Positions 1 to 9,556 of a stretch of DNA of 21,577 bases are shown one piece after another. The translations under genes were made by a program, and so were the position numbers. How positions within the stretch are numbered: the stretch's first letter is position 1; the number at the start of each line of letters is the position of its first letter. Source of the DNA: Aureobasidium sp. EXF-3400 (Eukaryota; Ascomycota; Dothideomycetes; Dothideales; Saccotheciaceae); the NCBI GenBank assembly GCA_024195585.1, contig SWBL01000551.1, positions 1 through 21,577 on the forward strand. The letters run 5' to 3'. The notes beneath the pieces were generated by a model, which searched no databases, had not been told where the DNA came from, and saw only the letters and a program-made list of their open reading frames with translations.

Positions 1-892
1 GCAGGATGGCTGGGTTGAGGGCAAGAACCTCTTCGACATTGACGAGGCCATCAGCAAGGGTACCATCATCATGAACCTTCTTTCCGATGCCGCCCAGTCC
101 TCGACCTGGCCTCACATCAAGCCCCAGCTCACCAAGGGCAAGGTACGCCATTTGCTCTCTCACGGCTTTTTTCTCGCATATCGCTGACCATCTCACCAGA
201 CTCTCTACTTCTCCCACGGTTTCTCGCCCGTCTTCAAGGACCAGACCAAGGTTGAGGTCCCCTCTGACATCGATGTCATCCTCTGTGCCCCCAAGGGTTC
301 CGGCCGTACCGTCCGCACTCTCTTCAAGGAGGGTCGTGGTATTAACGCCTCCATCGCCATCTTCCAGGACGTCACTGGCAAGGCCGAGGAGAAGGCTGTC
401 GCTCTCGGTGTCGCCGTCGGTGCCGGTTACATGTACAAGACCACCTTCGAGAAGGAGGTCTACTCTGACCTTTACGGTGAGCGTGGTTGCTTGATGGGCG
501 GTATCCACGGTATGTTCCTCGCTCAATACGAGGTTCTCCGTGAGCGCGGCCACTCTCCCTCTGAGGCCTTCAACGAGACCGTCGAGGAGGCTACCCAGTC
601 CCTCTACCCCCTGATCGGTGCCCATGGCATGGACTACATGTACGCCGCCTGCTCCACCACCGCCCGCCGCGGTGCCATCGACTGGAGCGCCCGCTTCAAG
701 GACGCCCTCAAGCCCGTCTTCGACGACCTCTACACCTCCGTCCAGACTGGTGAGGAGACCCGCCGCACCCTCGAGTACGCCTCGCAAGCCGACTACCGCG
801 AGAAGTTCGAGGCCGAGATGGAGGAGATCCGCAACCTCGAGATCTGGCGCGCCGGCAAGGCCGTCCGCAGCCTCCGTCCCGAGAACAACTAA
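1..892 (+). CDS. ILV5: Ketol-acid reductoisomerase (acetohydroxyacid isomeroreductase), 3' part
   Basis: This mitochondrial enzyme of valine/isoleucine synthesis converts 2-acetolactate or 2-aceto-2-hydroxybutyrate to the dihydroxy acid, using NADPH and Mg2+. The window holds the last 277 residues; about 120 residues, including the presequence and most of the NADPH-binding site, lie before base 1. The reading frame enters at base 2 (QDGWVEGKNLFDIDEAISKG). One 57-nt intron at 143-199 (GTACGC...CTGAC...CAG) joins TKGK to TLYFSHGFSP in phase 0. The second exon carries the knotted C-terminal domain with KGSGRTVRTLFKEG, the metal-binding region DLYGERGCLMGGIHG and the conserved SLYPLIGAHGMDYMYAACS. 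The stop TAA is at 890-892. Recognition is by family sequence and is firm. Codon use is strongly C-ending, as expected for a highly expressed gene, and unlike the accessory genes to the right. No GAAGNNCTTC motif occurs in it. Confidence 0.97.
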
Positions 893-1260
893 ACCAAACA
901 CACATAAAAAGTTGTTTTTCTGTTTTATACGATATGACCTTGAAGGGTGTTGGGCTTGAATTTCCTTTTTGACTACCCTTTTCTTTTTTTTCACGATGTA
1001 TTCTGAGCTTGTGTTACATACCAAAATGGCAATGACAGGACAAAAGGTTCTTTTTTTCTATGATCATTTACTTTTTGCAATCCAATTTGTGAGTGATGTT
1101 GTTCAAAGGCTTTCTCGAGTCGCAGCCACTTTTTTTTGACGTTGAATCTTTGCTTGTGATTTTGATATTCATGGCCGGCATGACATGTTTTGTGAATGAC
1201 TCGTCCCAGTACTAGTTCGTTTGGGGTAACTGCGGCTTCCTCTGACTTGGTCCTTCTCTT
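893..1260. other. Intergenic: 3' flank of ILV5
   Basis: This is T-rich DNA after the ILV5 stop, with runs such as the poly-T at 984-992, and presumably holds the ILV5 3' UTR and polyadenylation region. I see no convincing gene on either strand. A 124-codon open frame on the minus strand (991-1365) is explained by antisense openness over the helicase relic that follows. Confidence 0.6.
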
Positions 1261-1422
1261 CGCTAAAAGTCCAATGGCACAATTAAAGGTAAAACCAAGG
1301 CACATGGGATGCTGCTCGACAATACTTTTAGTCTCCTTATGGCTAACGAGGTTGCGATCATGCAAAAGTTTATCACTGGTCTGCCTATGTCTACATCTGT
1401 TCAGACTATCATCGAGGATTGA
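1261..1422 (+). pseudogene. Decayed fragment of an SNF2-type helicase gene (DEAQ-box region)
   Basis: Translated from 1276, this stretch reads GTIKGKTK...LLDNTFSLLMANE...FITGL...Q.I before a stop at 1420-1422. It aligns with residues around the DEAQ box of the intact SNF2-like protein encoded at 4547-9556 (GTVEWKTK...FDNVFGLLVADEAQ...FKTGL...Q.I). The 66 bases from GACAAT (1318) to CTG (1383) match the intact gene at about 42 positions without gaps. The relic lacks 3-4 codons between KTK and DN, and it has an in-frame TAA at 1264. The catalytic DEAQ is replaced by NEVA, so it cannot be an active ATPase. Weaker similarity may continue to about 1500 (ELLFLNDCK versus QLKSFLTDNK). It is on the opposite strand to the intact gene. 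What I see is the alignment; that it is an old paralogous copy rather than a piece of the same gene moved by rearrangement is inference. Confidence 0.75.
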
Positions 1423-1879
1423 TTATCGGGTCAGAGTACATCTTGACTTTGGAGTATATCTCCTCCTCGAGCTGCTCTTTCTGAATGACTGCAAGACTTT
1501 ATATTCTTCTTATGCACTACCTATAGAGATAACAATGACATGCATGAGAGCATCAGCTTACAAAACTAATGCCTGCATCCAGAGATCAGTGGGAGAGTCA
1601 CGTACATTATAGATGAATTAGATTGAACGATCCTCAAGCATGCAGTGCAACGCAGTTCTGCTTACCGTCTTCGAGTTCTTCGAACAGTTCTTGCGTTCGG
1701 TATGTCTGGCGTCATCAGGGCTTGACGATAGCAACTTCCCAATATGTAGGACTACCTTGGGAAGGGCTTCTTACGCCCTCTTCTCATCAACCTTTCCTCC
1801 ATCAACAACAACCTTTCCTCATTGTGCATCATAAATCACTCTTCAGTTACATAGAACAGATTTCCCTCCCATCATCAAG
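1423..1879. promoter_or_regulatory. Upstream region and leader of the zinc-finger gene
   Basis: This non-coding stretch precedes the ATG at 1880. The last 100 bases are pyrimidine-rich and low in G (repeated CATCAACCTTTCCTC-like text), typical of a fungal 5' leader. GAAGGGCTTC at 1761-1770 is the leftmost member of the GAAGNNCTTC cluster and lies about 110 bases before the start codon. The initiation context is ATCAAG before ATG. Short open frames that overlap the start in other phases look fortuitous. Confidence 0.5.
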
Positions 1880-3841
1880 ATGAGCACCAATAACGTTATA
1901 ACTTCCTACTTCAAGTCTATCTCGGGCAGGAAACGCCCTTCCTCACCGAACGCTCAGCAGAAGGGCTTCCGACGACCTGACCATCATCAGAAGAGCATCT
2001 CTCAGCCTAACCATCATCAGGATTACCTCCATCAACCTACCAAGCCTGAGAAGGACTTCCATCAGCCCAGCAAACCTCAGAAGAAATTTCATCAAGCTAC
2101 CGAACCTGAGAAGAACTTCCACCAACCTACCAAACCTGAGAAGGACTTCCATCAACAGACCCAAGCGATCAGAAGAACAGAAGATGCCATCACAGACGTG
2201 GTCAATGACCTGTCTCAATACATCAACCGCAACAAGAATTACGTCAACCATGGACAGGTCAAGCTTCTGCAGAAGCACGGTGCTCACGGCTTGAGAGAAC
2301 GCATTCTCAGAGGAATGCCCACCGCTCTGAAGAACGTCCTTGGTCAAGAGTCTGGCATTGATTACTACGAGCTCGCAGCTCTGGAGAACCATCCAACTTG
2401 CAAGCCGGACAAAAACCATGTCGGTTCGTATTTTGCAGGCGGCACGCCAACCACGTCCTCTCCAGTTTCACACCACTCGGAAGAAGCACTTCTCGGTTCT
2501 TCTCGACCGGATGAAAGCCCTCTGCCACGCTCATTACTGACAGCCTTCCCGACCTCCCTCGTCTCCTCGGAAGTACTTCCCTCGGGCTCTCCTTCGACAG
2601 CGTTCTCGACTTCTCTCGTCTCCTCGGAAGTACTTCCGCCAGGCTTTTCTCCAACGAAAAGCGTTCCAGACCTTCCAGCGTATGGCGGCGAGACTGGCTA
2701 TGTCACAGGCTTGAAGGGCAGAGCCGGCAACCACCTCAGCCTCAGTTACCGTCAGAATCAGAAGCCAGGAACCGACAAGCTTCTCTACAAGATCATCGAT
2801 GATCCCGTCCACCCGCTAAAGCCGTTCGTCGTGTCCACCTGCAAGGAGACCGTCATCGACAAGGATTTCGAAAGATTCGCCGAAGCAGTCACTCGCCAGC
2901 TACTGGGGACCAACGTCGAATCTCCTCTGCTCAAGGATCTGAACGCGCTGCCGTCATACAGAGCACTCAAGTTCATTCAGTCCATTATACCTACGAATGG
3001 CACAAACGTACTTCGTGAAGGTTATGCTGCTGGCGAGACCGAAGAAGAACTTCGAGAGCGAGCTGAAGAAACAGGACGCCGCAACACCGCACAGAAAAAG
3101 GTCTACCGAGCCACTGCTGGACGCTTCTTACACACCTGTTTGATCTGCGGAACGACTGAGTCTCAAAGCAGTCGGTGGCATCATGTAAAGGGAGACGAGG
3201 AGAGCAACGACAGAGTTTGCGGTCGATGTCACGCCTACCACGATTACCATGGCTCTTACCCGGATCTGGAAGCACTTCTCGAATCCACTGAGAAGACCAC
3301 CTACAGAGTCGAGCATGCACGCACACACGAGCCTCCTGGCTACTGCGAGAATGAGCACTGCGAGCAGGAAGGGTCCTCAGAATGGATATGGACCACCGCC
3401 TTGATGCGTTATCTTTGCAGAACCTGTTACACCTATGCTCGACTGAACGACAATGCCTTACGTGTCCCCCAACTCCGCAAGCGTACGGCGTACGAGAAAA
3501 CTCTACCATGCGCCAACGACATGTGCAAGACATACACACCAACCAAATGGTCCTGGTCGGAAGTCAAACAAGCGTGGGTATGCTCTCCTTGTTCCAGATA
3601 GCACAAGAACAATGGATTCTGGCCCGACAGACTCTCAGGCAAAGACGGCATGAAGCATGTTGGCAAGCACGAGGAAGGAGAACCATGTGCCAATGAGCTC
3701 TGCAAGGCAACTACAGCATCAAAGTGGGCTTGGAACGAGACCAAGAAGGGATGGATCTGTGTCATCTGCTACAATTACTTGAGAACACGGTCTGGTGTCT
3801 GGAGAGTCCCCACCAAGGACAAGAGGGGTCGCAAGAAGTAA
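1880..3841 (+). CDS. Multi-zinc-finger (GATA-like) protein with PIP-box-like N-terminus; frame interrupted by one UAG
   Basis: I do not recognise this as a named gene. The ATG at 1880 opens 573 codons up to TAG at 3599-3601, and the same frame then stays open for 79 more codons to TAA at 3839-3841. Order of parts: residues 4-11 NNVITSYF, like a PCNA-interacting (PIP) box without its Gln; basic GRKR at 16-19; six 10-residue repeats at 32-91 (QPTKPEKDFH type); a Ser/Pro-rich part with a 19-residue duplication (residues 221-258); and a charged segment. Zinc-finger-like units follow: C420/C423/C447/C450, then C489/C494/C513/C516 and C544/C549/C568/C571 in a CX4CX18CX2C pattern with conserved W and CYxY, resembling widened GATA fingers. 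A fourth such unit lies wholly after the UAG (CANELCK...GWICVICYNY). DNA binding is inferred from the fingers. The UAG stands where sibling fingers have Tyr, so a single-base change, readthrough or a sequence error are all possible. Nine GAAGNNCTTC motifs lie in the coding part. The gene converges on the SNF2 gene. Confidence 0.75.
1973..2152 (+). repeat. 30-bp tandem repeat in the zinc-finger gene (six units)
   Basis: There are six 30-bp units coding for residues 32-91: RPDHHQKSIS, QPNHHQDYLH, QPTKPEKDFH, QPSKPQKKFH, QATEPEKNFH, QPTKPEKDFH. The later units are most alike. Three carry a full GAAGNNCTTC (2050, 2110, 2140); units with KSI, DYL or KKF have degenerate forms at the same place. Confidence 0.9.
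2540..2653 (+). repeat. 57-bp tandem duplication carrying GAAGTACTTC twice
   Basis: Two units (2540-2596, 2597-2653) code for TAFPTSLVSSEVLPSGSPS and TAFSTSLVSSEVLPPGFSP. Each holds one exact GAAGTACTTC, at 2570-2579 and 2627-2636. In the second the palindrome extends to 14 bp (CGGAAGTACTTCCG, 2625-2638). Confidence 0.9.
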
Positions 3842-4264
3842 ATCTGAGCTACGAGGCATTCGGATCGTATCAGTTTTGGGCTTGTGGCAATGTTCGGGGT
3901 TCAAGGATTATTACCAGGAAGTATACATCGTTTGAGTAGTAGAGCAATTGATGTCGTTCGGCATCAGTGACACATGCACATAGACTTAATATCACAGCAC
4001 AGTCGATATCACCCTCTTTTACTGCCACAATACTTTTGAAAGGTGGTCGATCGATGTGCCGAAAGAAGTACTTCTGGACCAGGCTCGAGGAAGATCCAAC
4101 CGTGAAGTACTTCGTCAGCACTGCTGCTCTACAAGGTTGGCTACCGTTTCTCGACAGCGAATCCACACCGAGAGCAGTGTCTTCGGCTAACGTCACTGTA
4201 CAGTTCTTTGCATAAGGTTGGAGATCATCTTGGTTGATTCGACGCGCTATGTGTGTATCAAACC
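3842..4264. other. Intergenic: 3' flank of the zinc-finger gene
   Basis: This is the first part of the convergent gap between the zinc-finger and SNF2 genes. It holds two exact GAAGTACTTC palindromes only 39 bp apart (4065-4074, 4104-4113). Open frames on both strands (plus 3967-4215, minus 3870-4295) overlap each other and show no recognisable domain, so I do not call a gene. Confidence 0.5.
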
Positions 4265-4540
4265 AAGTCCTTGCGGGTTTGGCCCAGCCGGACAATGTCT
4301 TTAAGACACCCCCATCGGAACCTCACCGCAGTAGGAACTCATCTCGCCAGATCTTCCTCGTCCTTGCAGGCTCACCCCAGATGGACAATGTCTCGAAGGA
4401 CATTCCCTGTGGAAGCTTACTGCAGTAGAACACATCCTCCTCACCATCAAATGTTGTCTACCAACTCCTTGTGGATTAGGCCCAGCCGGACAGTGTCTTC
4501 AGAACGACGACACCCCCTTCGGAACCGTACCACAGTAGAA
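4265..4540. repeat. Three degenerate ~75-bp direct repeats between the convergent genes
   Basis: Units at about 4265-4335, 4359-4430 and 4463-4540 share the order TCCTTG.(G/A)GG...CCCAG(C/A)(C/T)GGACA(A/G)TGTCT...C(A/C)...(C/T)GGAA...CAGTAG. Units 1 and 3 are closest (GGCCCAGCCGGACA then CACCCCC.TCGGAACC). Unit 3 runs directly into the GAAGTACTTC palindrome and the SNF2 stop codon, so the three CAGTAG ends read GGAACTC, AACAC and AAGTACTTC. In one frame units 1 and 3 read AQPDNVFK.PPSEP and AQPDSVFR...PPSEP, with a stop just before unit 3, so former coding sequence is possible. Confidence 0.7.
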
Positions 4541-4546
4541 GTACTT

Positions 4547-7500
4547 CTAGACCTTCATCCACTTCTCCTGCTCCTTCTTCATCTCCTTTGTAGCCTTCAT
4601 TTTCCTCACCACACTGTTGCGAGCCTGCTTCGAGAAATGATCATAGTGAATGTGAATGGAACGGCTGATTGCCAGGTCGCCCTTTCCTTGGATCATGTTG
4701 AAGAGTAGAAGAAGACCAATACGCAAGTTCTTCTCCAGCTCGAGGTCCTCGTCCACCCAGGTCTTGTTGGGCTCGAGAGAAAGCAAGACAAGGCGACGTC
4801 TGTCTTCGTCGTCTGGTTGCTTGTCAGAGGCGAACTGCGCGAGGTCATCGCTTCCCAGAATCAGATCGAAGTCCTCATCGAAGTACTGCTCTTCGGCTCG
4901 CTGCTGAGGAATTGAGCGGCCTTTGGCGTTAGTCAGATCTTCAACTTCTTCATGGGAGTCGACGTAGGTGTCGACATCTTCAGGGTCATCAAAAACCATA
5001 GCGCCGCCAGAAGTCAAAGCTGACTCTTGTACAGATCCGAGGACGCCGTTGTCCACACAAGACTTGCAGACGAAGGTAGCTTCTGTCGAAGTGTCGTCAT
5101 CCAAACCATGACAGTTTGCGTGACCAGGCTCGAAGCACTTCTGGCATAGGTACCCATCGCTGCCGGAAATGACTTCGTCGCATCGAGTGCATATTTCCTC
5201 GTAAGCGATGGTCTTGTTTTCACGTCGAGGTCGAAGGCGGCTGGAGATGCCGGGTTCCTCTGGGTCGGCGGAGGTGTGATCGTGTAGAGATTTGTATTCA
5301 GCGATCTGCTGCTTCAGCGCCTGTCCTTCAGGGCTGGCATGACAAGCGTTAACATCAGTCTGTAACTTCTGCAGTTGTGTAATCATAAGCTGACGGATGC
5401 TGGGATCCTGAGCGTTGGTGGCGAGTTGAACGGTGGCCTTGTCGGCCTGCGCAGTTGATCGAAAGATGTCGTGAGAGTTTGGGATGAATCTACGAGTGAC
5501 AATGGTATTAAAAATCGAGGTAATCTGTGACTTGTTAGTGACTATGGCTCGAGAAGTACTTCTTGACTTACGCGGTTGGTACGGCCACATAACTGCTCTT
5601 CGAGAGCGAAAGCCCTTGCAATAGAGGTGATGAGAATGCGGTTGCAGGCTTCGTGGAGATTCAGGCCGTATGCACCGACATCGTACATCATGATCAAGAC
5701 CTTTAAGGAGCTCTTGGGGTCGTTGAACATGTCGACCATCTCAGCCTTAGCCTTGTTGGAAAGGCCGGCATGCAATATACGAGCATCAATGTTGAGGGCG
5801 CGCAGTCCTGACATGATCCAGTAAGCATTGGCAGGCGTTGCTTCTCCAATAATAAGCTTCTGATGCTGCTTGTACTTCTTAGGATCCAATGGATCAATTA
5901 TACGGGCGGCCAGAATCTCGCGGCAGACTAAAGACATGGTGGGTGAGCCTTTCGCAAGAAACTGTGCAATTTCAGCTGCAGTCTGCGGCTTGGTCTCACC
6001 AGCACCACGTGTTAGTTCCACTAGGAACTCTGCTTCCTTGCCTGCCTCGCGCCATTTCTGAAGAGTTGCAACGTGTGTGTTGCCTTGCATCCTTTCCATC
6101 GTAGCGTCAAGGCGTGCCATTTTTGTACTGAAGTTGGCCAAGGAGAGCTTGCGCAAAGGACCCATAGGCAGTGCAAAGGGTGCAGGCTTTAATACGGGTA
6201 CAGGTTGACCTGCGACGGGTGGTGCTGTGACCTCAGGCTTTCGACTCTTCAGCTGATCGGTAAATTCACTGCGCACGACATGGTCAGACGATAATTCTCA
6301 GAAGCTCATTATGATGGACTCTTAAGAAGGACTTGCACTGGCAGACACAGGAAGTACTTCTCAAGTGCTGATGTCGACAGCAAGTCTTTGAGAGAACGAA
6401 AAGTAAGACGAAAAACATTGGGGTGCACATACCTAGCGGCCTCTCGGTGCCAAAGCTGATATTCCAGCTCGTCTTCGTCGTTTCTGGAGATTGATACGGT
6501 CTTTCGGATGACCTTCTTGAACATCCCGCGCAGCTGAATGGGTTCACCCTCGGTGACTGGTAGCTCGGAAGAAGCGCTTCGACGGATCATCACGGTCTCA
6601 AGCACTGGCTTGAGCTTCGCCATGACTAGCTTGTGAATCACGTCTTGGTCCGCTGTGACGATTGGCATCAGCATTTTGGCGTTGATGCAATAGAGCCTGA
6701 GAGGGTCTGTCCGCTTAAGGCTATCAAGTCGCTCGAAAGGTTCGTTGCTCTCCCTGATCTCCTGCAGGCGCTCAGTGTCAGGCTTGTTGTCAGTGAGGAA
6801 GGACTTCAGCTGTCTCGCAGCCATGGTGCTGATGAGGTGAGTCAGACCGAGTAGATCACGGACGTGGTTATGAAACGGAGTGGCTGTCATCAAGACCGTC
6901 TTACGGATATTCTGTGCGAACAGAGCCGCGGACAAACCGGTCTTGAAGTTCTTGATCTTTTGTGCTTCGTCAGCCACGAGGAGACCAAAGACATTGTCGA
7001 AAGCGGTCTTCCATGTGACCGAGTATTTCGGCTTGGTCTTCCATTCAACTGTGCCGTTAGCCCTACGACGTTTCGGTTGAAAATGTTCGCCGGGCTTCTC
7101 AAGAGTTAGTACACGCTCAACAGTGCGTACCTTGTGTGTTTCGTAGGATGTAATGATGAGTGCCCTACGAGCAGAAGGACTTCTCTGGTCAAACACCCAC
7201 TTGAGGTGGTCAGGAATTGATGCGGGAAAGTTTGCCATGTGCGATCTTGTCAGGGTTCTCTCTCCCATGGCCTTCTTGAAATTGTGGTCATCGAATGACA
7301 CCACAAGATCAAAACATGGCCACTCGTTTCTGATTTCCACCATCCAGCCATGAATAAGACTAGACGGCACCACCAAAAGAGTAGGCTTGTGAAGTACTTC
7401 TTGTGAGTGCTTCGGATGCTGTTCGTCGTCAAGTAACTGGTAGAGGCAGGCTGTAAGAAGTCCTTGCTTGGTCTTCCCAAAACCTACGTCGTCGCCGAGG

Positions 7501-9556
7501 ATGACACCATGCACCAAAAGATCGTGAAGTTTGTCCGCGGCAGCCTTGACTTTTTCAACATCGAAATCGTATGGCTTTAGAGTCTTCGAGAGAAGCTTGT
7601 CGACATCAATCTTACCGTAGAGCTTCAGAGTGCAGCCGATCGCTCCACTGATTTGATAATGGTAAAAGTGCGACTTGGTTGCACCTTCAAGGATCTTCGA
7701 TTTGTAGAGACCACTGGGCTGCTTCTCACAAGCAAGAACTTGTAGGCAAAGATCCAGTGGTGGGCCGGTTTGAGCCTGTGTGCCTGAGTAGGCAGATCTC
7801 AGCGTGTAGTATCGCTCATTCTCCTCGGCCTCCTGTCGGCGGGCTTGAGCATCGGGGGTGGGGGCGGGGGCTTCGTTTTCCTTCTGGTCATCGTCCTTCC
7901 TGGTACGAGCCTCTGCCGCAATGGTTCCGTAAAATTGGGCATCTTGAATGCTTTGTTCGGCCTGTTTACTCAGCAAGCCCTTCTTGGGTTGGTCGTACGA
8001 CGATGCAGCCTTGGTGGATGCGGAGATCTTGTCCAAGAGAGACTTTTGCCATTGCCGAAGTTCTTCCGGGTCTGTCACGTCCTTGCCGTCGAAGTGCTTC
8101 AAGAGCGCCTCCTTGTTGCCGGCGAACTTTGACAGAGGATTGGGTGGTTTTCCAATATCGTGGGCGCCTTTTCCGAGACTCATCGACTCATCGAGAAATG
8201 TGAGAAGTGCTTCTTGCTCTGCATTCTTGCTTGTCTCCTTTGAAGCGTCGCCAGCTTGTTGTGAAATAGCGGCCGCTCTCTCTTCCAGTGCCAGCTTGTC
8301 GACAACCATTGTGGTGTCTCCATTCTCTCCTTGCTCTTGGATGAAGAACCCTTCTGTGTTGGGGTGTTCGTCTGTCTCGAACACCTCGTCGTCGCCTTCG
8401 GCCAGGGGATAAAATCCCACCTTGAAGACACAGTCAGAATTCTGGTCATCGTTCAATAACTCCTTGGCTTGGTCCCAGTCGGTCTGCAGAAAATTGGCGT
8501 GCATCTTGCTGCCCTCGTGCATGTACTCTAGCTGGCATTTGTGGAGTTGCATATGGAGGCCAACACAATTGTATTGGCGGCGTATCTGATCGCGGAATCC
8601 CATGCTGGTTTTGAACAGGCGTGGGTCGGTCGTGAAGGATTGCGTGCTCGAAGGGGGATCCAAGTCTTCATTCTCTCCCAGTGCCATCTCAAGTTCTTCG
8701 CTGTCCAACTTGGACAGCCAAACGACTGAGAAGGACTTCTTAGACAGGCTGTCTGCTGTGGTCACTGCTCTGCTCACTGGAATGGTTTCTGCCCCAGGAG
8801 CCTTGGGTCTTAGCCATCCAGGGATACTGTCGGTCTTGACTGCAGCACCCTTGCTGAGACCACCCTCTTTGAAGTTCTCAATATTCTTGCTGGCATGGGT
8901 TTGATGCTGGAAGTACTTCATCAGCGCCCAGCATCTGTTGTATGGCTCGGCAGCTGATTCAGTCTCATGCGGACCAAGTGCGGGCACCTGAATCTTCTGT
9001 TGCCCGTGGTTGATGACCGCCACGGCGAGTTTAGGGTGTTCCTTGGAGAGCGTGGCGTTAGCCTCGTTCTGCAACTTCTGGGCTTCGGCAGGTGTCTTCT
9101 TTGCCATAGCTTCGAGGGCTTGTCGGAGTTTGATCAGTATTGTAGCAATCCGGGCAGCCTTGTTGTGATTGAGATTCGGATGTCCAGGCGTGGTGGGCCA
9201 TTTTGTTTCAGCATCGTCAACGTCGTACTGCTTCTCATTGTCTGCCAATAGCACTAGCGTAGTGTGCGAACGAGTATTCGCGCCCACCTGCGCAAACGAC
9301 ATAAAGGCCTGAAGGACTGGATATGTGACAGCCAATTGGCGAAGGTTTGAAGTGTGCTGGAGCCCCAAGTACCCAGCCGTCTTGTTCTCGTTCTCGACAT
9401 TGGAGAAGAAAGTTGCAGGTTGACCAGGGTCTCCGCTCTGTTCAGCAATTGATTGTGGTATCTGCTATTCACGTAAGTCAGTCGTCAACCGTGTGGTCAA
9501 ACGAAGTCCTTCCTTACCTCTCTCTTGCGACGTTTGCTTGCCGGTAGCGCCGACAT
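4547..9556 (-). CDS. SNF2-family DNA-dependent ATPase (helicase-like) with C-terminal PHD finger
   Basis: This is an ATP-driven DNA translocase of the SNF2 superfamily, probably nuclear; its target is unknown. Four exons: 9556-9518, 9464-6433, 6268-5572, 5524-4547, giving 1581 residues with frame kept throughout. Introns are 9517-9465 (53 nt), 6432-6269 (164 nt) and 5571-5525 (47 nt), all GT-AG. The first exon codes for MSALPASKRRKRE, a basic NLS-like start. Residues ~50-600 have no recognisable domain and contain acidic, Gln-rich and Lys-rich stretches. Walker A is GDDVGFGKT (G676-K677-T678), the DEAH-type box is DEAQ (845-848), motif III is TATPFHNH (~873-880), motif V is YDVGAYGLNL and motif VI is QLCGRTNR (to 1256). 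Together they form an intact but divergent core. A C4HC3 PHD finger follows: C1368, C1371, C1383, C1386, H1391, C1394, C1409, C1412. It converges on the zinc-finger gene. Ten exon and three intron copies of GAAGNNCTTC lie inside it. SNF2 membership is firm; subfamily is not assigned. Confidence 0.9.

Noticed and set aside
991..1365. 124-codon minus-strand open frame
   Set aside because: It is antisense to the helicase relic and resembles the equally meaningless antisense frame over the intact helicase exon at 6864-7109.
1623..1883. Upstream open frame overlapping the zinc-finger ATG
   Set aside because: It has no good ATG context and no protein-like content; it is a chance open frame in the leader.
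3573..3601. A tiny intron (GTATGC...CAG or ...TAG) that would remove the UAG in the zinc-finger gene
   Set aside because: It would be only 20-24 nt, shorter than workable fungal introns, and it would delete the second CxxC of finger 3.
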